Assembly (NCBI RefSeq): GCF_002291445.1
Contig: NZ_CP014137.1
Location: 1-64,000 of the forward strand
Direction: 5' to 3'
From: Brenneria goodwinii
GTDB taxonomy: Bacteria > Pseudomonadota > Gammaproteobacteria > Enterobacterales > Enterobacteriaceae
Length of the DNA stretch: 64,000 nt
The notes under the pieces were generated by a model. It made no database searches and was not told the origin of the DNA. It was given only the letters and a program-made list of their open reading frames with translations. Shown piece by piece: positions 8,321 through 16,393 of this stretch; within the stretch, counting starts at the first letter, position 1; each line of letters starts with the position of its first letter. The position numbers and the translations under genes are program-made.

Positions 8321-9943
8321 ATGCCAACTTATCGGACAGGCACCGCCACGCTTACTAATGGCTCAAAAACAGTAACTGGTTCGGGAACACAATGGGCTAA
8401 TGCAATTAACGGCGTATTTCCGGGAATGATGTTTATTGGTCCAGATGGGAAAATAAACATTATTGCCACTGTCGCGAGCAGTACGTCATTAACGCTGGAG
8501 GATAATTACACAGGTTCCACGGCCAGTGGGCAGGCGTACAAAATCATTACGACATATGAGGGTGATATTAGCCAGTTCTCAGCACGTTTTACTGCGCTGT
8601 TAGCGCGTTTTGAGGGTAATTCTGACGTTCTCTACACCTGGCTGACGTCTACTGCTGCGACAATGACGTGGACGAAAGCTGATGGCACGACTGAAACAGT
8701 AGCGACGTTATCAGCGATAACAGCAACTGTTCCAGTCGCTCGTGGGGGAACTGGTGCAACGACAGCTGCGCAGGCTCGCGCAAACCTGGGTTTGGGTTCA
8801 ATAGCTGTTTTGAATTCTCCTTTGCCGAAAGCGAATGGAGGCTCAGGCACAGTACTGGGGGCGTTCGGTAATCTGGAGCCGCATGCAGAAACAGATATGG
8901 CATCATTACTTGCATATCTGGCATCAGCGGATCAGAGAAACAATCTGGCCGGGTCTGTTTCTGTAAACAATGTCTGGAAAACAGTACTTAGCGTTAGACA
9001 TAGGGCGGGTCTTACCGATGGGACTGCCTACGGGTGTGTACTCGTAGATGAAGGTATGACAACGGTGGGATACGGAAATAACTTCGCCCTATATAAACAA
9101 GTAGCAAATACGTGGCTCGCGCCAGTGTATTTGTGGCATAGCGGCAATTTAGTTAAGCAAGCTTCGACAACTGATGCTACAGCGGGCGCTGTCATGATTA
9201 ACGGTGCTTGGGGGCTTGGTTCCGCCCCTCTTACGTTCCCCAACGCAAACAATGCGATGAATCTTTCGACAAGTAGCCCGTTGTTTATTCGTTCATCTGC
9301 TGTCTCGTCAGAAAATTCTAATTGGCCGACCTCTGCTATAGCATGGAGAGGAATACAGATCCCGTGGGATAGCGCAGCGAGATCTCAAATTGCTATCGGA
9401 TATTCAAGTAACGATGTTGGATTATATGTAAGAACGAGAACGGCAGCAGGGAATGAAAGCCCGTGGTATCGAGCACTAACAAGCAATATATATACTGTTG
9501 ATGCAAACGGATTTATTAAAACTGCCTCACCGGTGGTTAAACTTTTTAGCGATGGTTCTATTGAAGCAAACGATGAAGCAACAGGCGTAACGGCAGAGAA
9601 AATAGGAATTGGTGAATATAAGATATCTGGGTGCTTGGGATTTAATTCTGATCCGGCGTGGGGAGGCATTGATGGCGGCATCGAAATCCCTCTTGATGCC
9701 AATAAACAACCTCTCATCTGGGTTAATTCGACTGTTGACGCTGACGGCTCAATAATCATCTGCACATATCATCGCACACATCCTGATGCGCCAGAATTTG
9801 CACAAAATAACATCGAGGGTGTAGAGAGCGGCCAGCCGATCGATATTCCTGCAGGTCGCTGGATTGATGTTCGCGTTCAGATGCCTGGTTCTGATGAACC
9901 AGAGTCATTGCTATCTGAGCCATCAGAATCAATGTCTGAATAA
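8321..9943 (+). CDS. phase-variable tail-fibre protein, currently expressed form
   Basis: This 540-residue tail fibre starts MPTYRTGTATLTNGSKTV; the ATG at 8321 follows CTGGAG. Residues 1-150 are the constant N-terminal part that attaches to the tail. They end with the fibre-repeat motif PVARGGTGATTAAQARANLG. From about residue 152 on, the coding sequence lies inside an invertible segment: a 56-bp repeat within this gene (8776-8831) recurs inverted at 11031-11086. The C-terminal part (YLWHSGNLVKQAS, later TGVTAEKIGIGEYKISGCLG and an acidic Ser/Glu tail) is the variable, receptor-binding portion. The alternative C-terminus is stored in reverse orientation immediately downstream, and the two stops overlap tail-to-tail by 67 bp. 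Confidence 0.8.
   Translation: MPTYRTGTATLTNGSKTVTGSGTQWANAINGVFPGMMFIGPDGKINIIATVASSTSLTLEDNYTGSTASGQAYKIITTYEGDISQFSARFTALLARFEGNSDVLYTWLTSTAATMTWTKADGTTETVATLSAITATVPVARGGTGATTAAQARANLGLGSIAVLNSPLPKANGGSGTVLGAFGNLEPHAETDMASLLAYLASADQRNNLAGSVSVNNVWKTVLSVRHRAGLTDGTAYGCVLVDEGMTTVGYGNNFALYKQVANTWLAPVYLWHSGNLVKQASTTDATAGAVMINGAWGLGSAPLTFPNANNAMNLSTSSPLFIRSSAVSSENSNWPTSAIAWRGIQIPWDSAARSQIAIGYSSNDVGLYVRTRTAAGNESPWYRALTSNIYTVDANGFIKTASPVVKLFSDGSIEANDEATGVTAEKIGIGEYKISGCLGFNSDPAWGGIDGGIEIPLDANKQPLIWVNSTVDADGSIIICTYHRTHPDAPEFAQNNIEGVESGQPIDIPAGRWIDVRVQMPGSDEPESLLSEPSESMSE
8776..8831 (+). repeat. left inverted repeat of the fibre inversion system, with crossover site
   Basis: These 56 bases are identical, in reverse complement, to 11031-11086. 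They encode the RANLGLGSIAVLNSPLPK segment of the fibre. Near the left end is AAACC-TG-GGTTT (8782-8793), which matches the AAACC-NN-GGTTT core of Hin/Gin/Cin crossover sites. The expected two-base exchange point is therefore 8787-8788. Confidence 0.85.
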
Positions 9944-11074
9944 TCAGGCTCTGGCGCTGCTGGCATAGATAAACGTAGATCTATCCAGCGCCCGACTGGA
10001 ATATCCATCAATTCCCCGGGCACAACATTTCCCGTCTCAACATCAAACCGGCGCTTACTGACGTGTACAGTAATATCGCCGTTCTCCGCTGTTTCTGTTT
10101 CAACAAAACAGAGACGGTTGCCGTTCACGTCTTGCGGGATTTCAATTGTCCAACCTGATTCCGCGAGCCCTAAGGAACCCGTAACGAGATAAACGCCCGT
10201 ATCTTGGCGCTCCGCCGTTACTCCTTCTGCCTCATTATTTACGGCCCCACACCCAGCTATATTAAAACCAACTGACCAATTGTCTAACATTTGTTCAGGG
10301 GTGTTAGCAAGACGCAATATTGGTGATGCTGATTTTAGGAACCCATTCGAATCGACCGTGTACTGATTGGATAGCAAAACATTTAGCCACCCATTATTCA
10401 TACTGGATCTACGTGTATGGACTCGCATACGCACAGCTGCGAGCGATGTAGCGCACAATACAACAGTAGTCGCTGATGCTGAGCCATCAACATTAAAAGC
10501 CGCATGATACCCTGTCCACGCCACATCATTAGTGGGAAACCCGGTATTGCCACCAGTAGATCCGATAAACCCGCATTGAGGGGAACTAACAAACGCATCG
10601 AATGATGAGGATGTCCTATTAATGCCTCCGACACCCCAGGCACCATTTATCATCACCGCACCGGCTGCCGTATCAGAAACTGAAGACTGCTTAACTAAAT
10701 TGCCGCTATGCCACAATGCTACAGGTGTTGACCAAACGCCATTCCACTGCTTGGCTAACTGGAATGAGTTATAATTATTTTGATTCAATCCTGCATCAAT
10801 CAGGGCAAATCCGTAGTTGTATGCTGATGCTGCTACACTCCCCCCTCTGTGCCTGACGCTCAAAAATGATTTGTATGCTGAGTTGACGTTAGCTGATCCA
10901 ATTGAAGAGTTTCCTGTGTTAGCCAAACCGGCATAAAATTCTGCATCGTCAGCATAATACGTTGTTCCATCTGTATTGGTCCCATCAATATTTGTTGGGG
11001 AGCCTAGTGTTGTTCCAGAGCCGCCGTTAACTTTCGGCAAAGGAGAATTCAAAACAGCTATTGAACCCAAACCC
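8788..11074. mobile_element. invertible DNA segment carrying two alternative fibre C-termini
   Basis: The segment is bounded by two oppositely oriented crossover cores inside a perfect 56-bp inverted repeat. It carries the expressed fibre C-terminus on the plus strand and the silent alternative on the minus strand. A serine invertase gene lies 45 bp outside the right repeat. Inversion would exchange the fibre C-terminus while keeping the N-terminal attachment part, as in Mu, P1 and e14 systems. Confidence 0.8.
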
Positions 11075-11085
11075 AGGTTTGCGCG
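9877..11085 (-). CDS. silent alternative tail-fibre C-terminal cassette
   Basis: An open frame of about 400 codons has no start of its own. The few codons before RANLGLGSIAVLNSPLPKVN belong to the outside junction and are not a plausible N-terminus. From that point it is homologous to the expressed fibre: same WHSGNLVKQ motif, same NQYTVDSNGFLKSASP region, and a related C-terminus with VTAERQDTGVYLVTGSLGL. The middle differs. It ends in an acidic Ser/Asp-rich tail (DIDSDGSDSNDSGSSEP). After inversion it would be fused in frame to residues 1-150 of the fibre gene. In the orientation shown it is not expressed as a full fibre. Confidence 0.75.
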   Translation of the reverse strand, partial: RANLGLGSIAVLNSPLPKVNGGSGTTLGSPTNIDGTNTDGTTYYADDAEFYAGLANTGNSSIGSANVNSAYKSFLSVRHRGGSVAASAYNYGFALIDAGLNQNNYNSFQLAKQWNGVWSTPVALWHSGNLVKQSSVSDTAAGAVMINGAWGVGGINRTSSSFDAFVSSPQCGFIGSTGGNTGFPTNDVAWTGYHAAFNVDGSASATTVVLCATSLAAVRMRVHTRRSSMNNGWLNVLLSNQYTVDSNGFLKSASPILRLANTPEQMLDNWSVGFNIAGCGAVNNEAEGVTAERQDTGVYLVTGSLGLAESGWTIEIPQDVNGNRLCFVETETAENGDITVHVSKRRFDVETGNVVPGELMDIPVGRWIDLRLSMPAAPEPDYSDIDSDGSDSNDSGSSEPGI

Positions 11086-11086
11086 A
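11031..11086 (-). repeat. right inverted repeat of the fibre inversion system
   Basis: This is the exact reverse complement of 8776-8831 over 56 bases. It contains the second crossover core, with exchange point at 11074-11075. Similarity stops on both sides at the same points as in the left copy. Confidence 0.85.
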
Positions 11087-11130
11087 AAAACGCGATAAAA
11101 ATACAATCAGTAATTTCAAGGAATTGCGAA

Positions 11131-11682
11131 ATGCTGATCGGCTATGCGCGGGTATCAACAGGGGATCAAAACCTCGATTTACAGAAAAATGCGCTGGACC
11201 GCGCAGAATGTGAACAGATATTTGAGGACACGGCCAGCGGAAAAAATGCTAAGCGCCCAGGTTTGCGCCGCGCAATTCGGCGCCTGAAACGAGGCGATAC
11301 GCTGGTGGTCTGGAAACTGGATAGGCTGGGCCGCAGCGTGCGTGACCTGATCACGATGGTTTCTGATTTACAGTCGCGGGGCATTCACTTTCGCAGCCTG
11401 ACCGACAGCATTGACACATCAACGCCAGCTGGCCGTTTCTTTTTTCACGTTATGAGTGCGCTGGCTGAGATGGAACGAGAATTAATTATTGAGCGCACAC
11501 GCGCTGGTTTAGCCGCAGCAAGAGAGCAGGGTAGGATCGGGGGCAGGCGCCCGGTAATGACGCCAGATGTTATTGAGCATGCCAGGCAGATGTTGCAGAA
11601 CGGCGCAACACGGCGTCAAGTTGCGGAGATTTGCGGCGTGACGGTGAAAACGATTTATAAATATTTCCCTGCCGGTAATTGA
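11131..11682 (+). CDS. site-specific DNA invertase (Gin/Pin/Hin family serine recombinase)
   Basis: This 183-residue serine recombinase catalyses inversion between the crossover sites of the fibre segment. The N-terminal catalytic domain begins MLIGYARVSTGDQNL, with nucleophile Ser9, and carries the conserved VVWKLDRLGRSVRDL and TPAGRFFFHVMSALAEMER motifs. The helix-turn-helix DNA-binding domain is at about 140-180 (RRQVAEICGVTVKTIYKYFP). Length and motifs fit the Gin/Pin/Hin group. The gene starts 45 bp outside the right inverted repeat, the usual arrangement. In this family a Fis-bound enhancer often lies near or within the 5' part of the invertase gene; I did not identify it. The frame is intact, so switching is plausible even if the prophage is defective. 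Confidence 0.9.
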   Translation: MLIGYARVSTGDQNLDLQKNALDRAECEQIFEDTASGKNAKRPGLRRAIRRLKRGDTLVVWKLDRLGRSVRDLITMVSDLQSRGIHFRSLTDSIDTSTPAGRFFFHVMSALAEMERELIIERTRAGLAAAREQGRIGGRRPVMTPDVIEHARQMLQNGATRRQVAEICGVTVKTIYKYFPAGN

Positions 11683-11796
11683 TCGCTATAACCGATCAAT
11701 TAACCCAAATCGATCTGTATAAACGTTTATAAAATATACAGATCAGGTGCCATGATTGTGGTGATGAAAAACTATAAAAACGGCACTAGGGGAAGC

Positions 11797-11824
11797 GCCC
11801 ATCGGTAACTCGATGGGCTTTTTT
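11797..11824 (+). terminator. rho-independent terminator after the invertase
   Basis: An eight-pair perfect stem (GCCCATCG / CGATGGGC) with a six-base loop is followed by six T. It lies about 115 bp after the invertase stop. Confidence 0.75.
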
Positions 11825-11832
11825 ATATGTAA

Positions 11833-12054
11833 TCAAGCAAAAAACGACAGGCGGCCAGCGATGATGTCGAGCGCGTCTTCAAGAGTAGGAACAGGATCAA
11901 TATGAATCGCTGGCGCTTCGTTTTCCCCGATGTGTACCGCGATATAAAAACCGCTATCTTCTATAACCACATATGAGCCGGCGGGGCATGCTGTTAGCAT
12001 GTCGTCTTCGTCGAGTATGCAGATCGTCGTTCCGTGATAATCGATTTGTCTCAC
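11833..12054 (-). CDS. small acidic hypothetical protein
   Basis: This 73-residue acidic protein begins with GTG (MRQIDYHGTTICILDEDD); GGAG lies upstream on the minus strand. It contains several Asp/Glu and Ile/Val alternations and looks like a small alpha/beta protein. It sits convergent with the invertase and shares the terminator region. It may be a prophage moron or the first gene beyond the prophage. I do not recognise a family. Confidence 0.45.
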   Translation of the reverse strand: MRQIDYHGTTICILDEDDMLTACPAGSYVVIEDSGFYIAVHIGENEAPAIHIDPVPTLEDALDIIAGRLSFFA

Positions 12055-12823
12055 CGTGTTTCAGCTCCAATCTCATGCATTACCAGTCATTAATTTCATT
12101 AGTCTCAGGACACCAATAGGACACCTTGTTTTTATAATTAATTGTTTTTATTTGTATATATCATCTATCGAGCATCGGCGCAATGGAGAAACGTTGGTGA
12201 CGGTATTTCTGCGGATTATCTGTATTCATGCTGGTTCAGGCTGGTTTTTTCCGTGGTTATATCTTTGATGGTTCTGTCGTATTTTCGCTTTATCCGCACC
12301 GTTGCATCGCTGCCATTGCATGGGGATCTGAAAGAGAAAGACACTATTAACGCTTACTATAACATAGAGAAACGCTCGCGTGACGATGGCGGCGCCCTGC
12401 GCCGGATGTCGGGATGGAAAAGGAATGACTTCAATAATCAATAGGATGTTTTCTATGGAAAGCGCGCATATGGAATAGCCTCTTATGGCTATTCGGATAT
12501 TCTGTTTTTCATCACGAAAGATAATAAAAATATGAAATGACAGCCATGACGGTTTTTAACCCGGAATGACGCATTATCATAACCTGCCGGCATGATTGGC
12601 ATAAATTGAAAAAAAGAAATTGTTGATGAGGAAATAAAGGTTTTTAGGCGAAAGTAGTGATTTACCTTTTTTGTCCTCATCTTGAGGTAATACTCATGAT
12701 AGCGCTGGTTGATATTGAGCGATATTAAGTAGATATAGAATTAACAACGTCATCCAGGAAACTGAAAACTCGTGGCAACCTTCTATTCGCATGACTTTTC
12801 CTGGCGCTTTTCGAACGAAAATT
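12055..12823. other. gap without a convincing gene; probable prophage/chromosome border zone
   Basis: No open frame here has a convincing ribosome site and protein-like composition. A 100-codon plus-strand frame (12142-12444) begins in AT-rich DNA and lacks a clear Shine-Dalgarno. Near the left edge the heptamer GGACACC appears twice, 13 bases apart (around 12106-12124). A perfect eight-pair hairpin (GAATAGCC / GGCTATTC) lies at 12473-12494. No tRNA end or clear att repeat was seen. Confidence 0.4.
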
Positions 12824-13006
12824 TTATGAACTCTTTTGAATGTCTTTATCTGATATTCTTTGAAAATAATATCCGCAGTGCGGACAAATCATAATGATAT
12901 TTTTACGAAATCTGGTTTGGCTTTGCTCTGATTTCTGAGAGCATTTGGGACAGGTGACGTCAACTGATGTGTCACGAAACATCTTAAAACCATTAAAGAT
13001 AGACAT
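12824..13006 (-). CDS. YnfU-like small zinc-ribbon protein
   Basis: This 60-residue protein starts MSIFNGFKMFRDTS. Two CxxC motifs (CPKC and CPHC) about 20 residues apart make a clear zinc ribbon. Between them lies the basic segment SQTRFRKNIIMICP. This arrangement matches my recollection of the small enterobacterial YnfU-type zinc-binding proteins, whose function is not established. It is a single gene, transcribed away from the entericidin gene. A slightly longer version could start with GTG at 13015. Confidence 0.6.
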   Translation of the reverse strand: MSIFNGFKMFRDTSVDVTCPKCSQKSEQSQTRFRKNIIMICPHCGYYFQRISDKDIQKSS

Positions 13007-13313
13007 ATCTTTCACCGGTAGATGTATGGGTTGTAAGTATAGGCGGTTCTGTTAATGATAGCTCGTAATGGTTTATTTATTGTTCGGTTTTGCGCGGGAA
13101 TATGGCGGCGATAAAAAATTCCGAGACTGACGGCAGAAAGGCATAAAGAGCAAGTCCATGATGTGATAACGAATAAAGAGAGAACCCGCGGCGTAAAATT
13201 TTCGATCGCTGTAAACTGAGCGAAAAATACCACAGAACAGCCAATATTCGACTATGCTTAAAACGGTGTCTTCTATCACCAGGAAGCTTATTCTCACTAA
13301 GAAGGAACTATTT
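13007..13313. other. intergenic region upstream of entericidin B
   Basis: I see no gene here. The region separates the divergent zinc-ribbon and entericidin genes and must contain their promoters. The ribosome site GAAGGA for ecnB is at 13301-13306. No operator could be defined. Confidence 0.4.
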
Positions 13314-13451
13314 ATGTCTATGTTCAAGAAAAGCCTTGCCGTTATTTTCTCCGCGCTACTCTTATCTGCCGTTGTTGGGTGTAATACCACGCGTGGCGTT
13401 GGTGAGGATGTTGAAGCCGGCGGGAACGCAATACAGCGCAGCGCGCAGTAA
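13314..13451 (+). CDS. ecnB: entericidin B-like lipoprotein
   Basis: This 45-residue lipoprotein precursor has a hydrophobic signal at residues 3-22 and a lipobox ending in Cys23 (SAVVGC). The mature part, CNTTRGVGEDVEAGGNAI, is nearly the same as E. coli EcnB. ATG 13314 follows GAAGGA. Entericidin B is a small membrane-active lipoprotein associated with stationary-phase lysis and countered by EcnA. Here the ecnA-like gene is not adjacent; it lies about 31 kb away at 44962-45090. Confidence 0.85.
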   Translation: MSMFKKSLAVIFSALLLSAVVGCNTTRGVGEDVEAGGNAIQRSAQ

Positions 13452-13470
13452 ACGCGCAGAGCTTCTGTGC

Positions 13471-13497
13471 CGGGAGCGAGTTATACCGCTCTCGCTA
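13471..13497 (+). terminator. hairpin after ecnB
   Basis: A stem of CGGGAGCG with CGCTCTCG (seven pairs plus one G-U) lies about 20 bp after the ecnB stop. There is no strong T run, so termination is only probable. Confidence 0.4.
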
Positions 13498-13643
13498 AAC
13501 GTCTCATGATTAATTTCATCGTAATCATTTGATTTTTTGACCCGCACCGAGTTTGTTTGCTAATAAGCATTGTAATGCAATCACCATCTCCATTCTCTGA
13601 ATGGCCGCGTAATATGCATATCCTCCGCCGCAGGGGGAATACC

Positions 13644-13691
13644 ATGATTAAATCACTCAATCTCGGCCTCCTGCCAAAACAGCCGAAATAA
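13644..13691 (+). CDS. possible 15-codon small ORF
   Basis: The frame MIKSLNLGLLPKQPK is preceded by a strong AGGGGG motif six bases before the ATG at 13644. It ends 14 bp before the convergent lysR stop. It is too short for any family assignment. The only support is the ribosome site and isolation from other genes. It may be chance. Confidence 0.2.
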   Translation: MIKSLNLGLLPKQPK

Positions 13692-13704
13692 AAGACGGAC
13701 AGGG

Positions 13705-14637
13705 TTAAGCTAACCCTGGCTGCAATATTTGCTGTAAGCGGGCAGGGATATTTTGCGCATACTGTTGCAACTGGGCGATAACAGTATCGACCAGCGCGGA
13801 AGCCGGACGGTGCAGCGGACGAATTATGCTGACGGTAAAAGGCACATCAATACTGAAAGGGCGTACCACCACGCCGGAAGCGGCGTAGTCCAGCGCGGTC
13901 AGCGGATTAACGATCGAGATGCCCACGCCCGCGCGCACCATGGCACACACCGACGCCGCGCTGTGAGTCTCCAACACCATCTGACGAGAGACGCCTTCCT
14001 CCCTAAACAGCTTATCCAGCAATTGACGATAGCTGTCGGCGCTCGACAGGCTGATAAAAGGTTCGCCGGCGAAATCGGCGGGGGAGAGTACCGTTTTGCT
14101 TGCCAGAGGATGCCGGGCGGGAAGGACGCAAACTTCGTTTAGCATCATCAGGGTCTGGCGTTCGGTACCGGCGGGCGTTACGCTATTTTCGGTGAGCCCC
14201 AGATCGTGTCGCTGGGCGGACAGCCATTCCTCCAGCAGCGGCGACTCCTGCGGAATAATGTGCAGGTTGAGCGACGGGTAGCGGGTCAGCAGCGGTTTGC
14301 ACACGTCAGGCAGCAGCGACTGCGAGAATACCGGCAGACAGGCGATCGAAAGTTGCGCCTGCTGAAAGCGGCGAATATCCCCGGCGGCGTTGATAATCCT
14401 GTCCAGGCCGTAATAGGAGCGCTGAACTTCTTCAAACAGCTGCAGACCCTGGGCGGTTGGATAAAGCCGCCCGCGCTGGCGTTCAAACAGCGTCATCTGA
14501 ATCAGTTTTTCAAAGCGGGCCAGCTCGCGGCTGACCGTGGGCTGAGAGGTGTTCAGCAGCGCCGCCGCTTCCGTCAGATTGCCGGTGGTCATTACCGCAT
14601 GGAAAATTTCAATATGTCGCAGCGACACCGCAGCCAT
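13705..14637 (-). CDS. lysR: LysR, transcriptional activator of lysA
   Basis: This 310-residue LysR-family regulator activates the divergent lysA gene when diaminopimelate is plentiful or lysine is low. The start MAAVSLRHIEIFHAVM at 14637 matches E. coli LysR; a longer open frame begins at 14670. Residues 4-62 form the winged helix-turn-helix (NLTEAAALLNTSQPTVSREL). The effector domain keeps LSIACLPVFSQSLLP, PQESPLLEEWLSAQRHDLGL and ETHSAASVCAMVRAGVG. The divergent layout with lysA is the standard enterobacterial one. Confidence 0.93.
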   Translation of the reverse strand: MAAVSLRHIEIFHAVMTTGNLTEAAALLNTSQPTVSRELARFEKLIQMTLFERQRGRLYPTAQGLQLFEEVQRSYYGLDRIINAAGDIRRFQQAQLSIACLPVFSQSLLPDVCKPLLTRYPSLNLHIIPQESPLLEEWLSAQRHDLGLTENSVTPAGTERQTLMMLNEVCVLPARHPLASKTVLSPADFAGEPFISLSSADSYRQLLDKLFREEGVSRQMVLETHSAASVCAMVRAGVGISIVNPLTALDYAASGVVVRPFSIDVPFTVSIIRPLHRPASALVDTVIAQLQQYAQNIPARLQQILQPGLA

Positions 14638-14705
14638 GGCGCATCCTGTAAGGTTAAAAAACCATATCAAAAATGAATAGAGTATCGATATATAGATATT
14701 TTATT

Positions 14706-14716
14706 ACCAAATTGGT
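14706..14716. promoter_or_regulatory. palindrome in the lysR-lysA intergenic region, candidate LysR site
   Basis: ACCAA-A-TTGGT is a perfect odd-length palindrome within the 142-bp divergent promoter region, about 65 bp before lysA. LysR-type regulators bind such interrupted palindromes. Assignment to LysR is inference. Confidence 0.35.
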
Positions 14717-14779
14717 CATTGTCATACTGCATCTATTAGTTAGCCCACTTTTTACTAAAAGATTTTTCCGGGAAACACG

Positions 14780-16042
14780 ATGCCACACGATCTGAATGAT
14801 ACCACCCATGCGCTGAATGCACGGAATCTGCGCCAACTCCCCGCTCGTTTCGGCTGCCCGGTCTGGGCCTATGATGCGCAAACCATTATGGATAACATCG
14901 CCAAACTGCGTCAGTTCGATACCATCCGTTTTGCGCAGAAATCCTGCTCCAATACGCATATTTTGCGTCTGATGCATCAACAGGGGGTCAAAGTGGATTC
15001 CGTGTCGCTGGGGGAAATTGAGCGGGCGCTGGTCGCCGGATTTGTACCGGGAACCGCCGATCACCAGATCGTTTTTACCGCCGATCTGTTGGATCGCCCA
15101 ACGTTACAGCGGGTCACGGAGCTGAATATTCCGGTGAATGCCGGCTCGGTGGATATGTTGCAACAGCTTGGTGAACAGTCGCCGGGGCATCCGGTGTGGC
15201 TGCGCGTGAATCCCGGCTTTGGTCACGGCCACAGCCAGAAAACCAATACCGGCGGCGAGAACAGCAAGCATGGCATCTGGTATGGCGATTTGCCGCAGGC
15301 GCTGGCGCACATCCAACGCTATCGGCTGAAGCTGGTGGGTATTCATATGCATATCGGTTCCGGGGTGGATTACGCGCATCTGGCGCAGGTCTGCGACGCG
15401 ATGGTGCAGCAGGTCATTACGCTGGGCCACGATATTGAGGCGATCTCCGCCGGCGGCGGCCTGTCGATTCCTTACCGCGATGGCGAAGAGGCGATCGATA
15501 CCGAACACTACTATGGCTTGTGGAATCAGGCGCGTGAAAGAATTGCGGCCCATCTGGGGCACCCGGTCGAGCTGGAAATTGAACCGGGCCGTTTCCTGGT
15601 GGCCGAATCCGGTGTACTGGTGGCCGAAGTCCGGGCGGTGAAAGAGATGGGCAGCCGTCATTTTGTCCTGGTGGACGCCGGCTTCAACGATCTGATGCGT
15701 CCGGCGATGTACGGCAGCTATCACCATATTTCGCTGCTGCCGGGCGACGACCGCGATATCAGCCAGGCGCCGATGCGCGACAGCGTAATCGCCGGGCCGC
15801 TGTGCGAATCAGGCGATGTCTTTACCCAGCAGGCCGGGGGCGGCGTTGAAACTATCGCGCTGCCGGATGCGCAAGTCGGCGATTATCTGGTGTTCCACGA
15901 TACCGGCGCTTACGGCGCGTCCATGTCATCCAATTACAATAGCCGCCCGCTGTTGCCGGAAGTGTTGTTTGAACAAGGAGAGCCGCGGCTCATCCGCCGC
16001 CGCCAGACGCTGGAAGAACTGCTGGCGCTGGAGAAGGTTTAA
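14780..16042 (+). CDS. lysA: diaminopimelate decarboxylase
   Basis: This 420-residue PLP enzyme converts meso-diaminopimelate to L-lysine, the last step of lysine synthesis, in the cytoplasm. The PLP-binding lysine is Lys54 in RFAQKSCSNTH. The phosphate and active-site motifs HMHIGSG (about 190), EIEPGRFLVAESG (about 270) and CESGDVF (about 345) are all present. The barrel and beta domains are full length. It is divergent from lysR, which activates it. A GCGGCAAAC hairpin follows the stop. Confidence 0.95.
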   Translation: MPHDLNDTTHALNARNLRQLPARFGCPVWAYDAQTIMDNIAKLRQFDTIRFAQKSCSNTHILRLMHQQGVKVDSVSLGEIERALVAGFVPGTADHQIVFTADLLDRPTLQRVTELNIPVNAGSVDMLQQLGEQSPGHPVWLRVNPGFGHGHSQKTNTGGENSKHGIWYGDLPQALAHIQRYRLKLVGIHMHIGSGVDYAHLAQVCDAMVQQVITLGHDIEAISAGGGLSIPYRDGEEAIDTEHYYGLWNQARERIAAHLGHPVELEIEPGRFLVAESGVLVAEVRAVKEMGSRHFVLVDAGFNDLMRPAMYGSYHHISLLPGDDRDISQAPMRDSVIAGPLCESGDVFTQQAGGGVETIALPDAQVGDYLVFHDTGAYGASMSSNYNSRPLLPEVLFEQGEPRLIRRRQTLEELLALEKV

Positions 16043-16049
16043 ACGTAAC

Positions 16050-16091
16050 GCGGCAAACCGGCGCAACCTAAAACGTTCACCCGTTTGCCGC
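16050..16091 (+). terminator. hairpin after lysA
   Basis: GCGGCAAAC pairs with GTTTGCCGC over nine bases across a 24-base loop, eight bases after the lysA stop. No T run follows. The same GCGGCAAAC arm occurs in the hairpin at 24251-24281. Confidence 0.4.
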
Positions 16092-16132
16092 AATGATGAT
16101 CACCTTGAAAAAGGCGCAAGGATGAACATCTT

Positions 16133-16393
16133 TCACGATGTTTTCCGTATGGCATGAACAATCTTCTCGATGATGACAACAAATACCAACGCCACAACAC
16201 TATTAACGGCCAGTGCCGTTATCAGCAACGCGAAATCGTAATCACCGCCAGTACATTGAATGGATGATGCTCGGCACATCCGATCAATGGACATAAGAAT
16301 GCTATCGGCCAGGTTTAACAAGATCCTGCTTCTGACCAAACAAATGGTGATAGCGACAAAGAGAAGAGGATAGAGGATTTTTTTACCTAACAT
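16133..16393 (-). CDS. small two-helix membrane protein, putative immunity partner
   Basis: This 86-residue protein has two predicted membrane helices, residues 5-22 (ILYPLLFVAITICLV) and about 57-77 (LLITALAVNSVVALVFVVII). A roughly 30-residue loop with two Cys (CRASSIQC) lies between them. Its start overlaps the end of the upstream Tlde1-like gene by 11 bp, so the two are translationally coupled. Coupling to a cell-wall-attacking effector suggests an immunity protein acting at the inner membrane or periplasm. That is inference; the sequence itself is not recognised. Confidence 0.5.
   Translation of the reverse strand: MLGKKILYPLLFVAITICLVRSRILLNLADSILMSIDRMCRASSIQCTGGDYDFALLITALAVNSVVALVFVVIIEKIVHAIRKTS

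Noticed and set aside
12142..12444. 100-codon plus-strand open frame after the prophage
   Set aside because: No ribosome site, AT-rich start region and unnatural composition; treated as non-coding.
12489..12680. 63-codon minus-strand frame
   Set aside because: No recognisable motif or convincing Shine-Dalgarno; likely chance.
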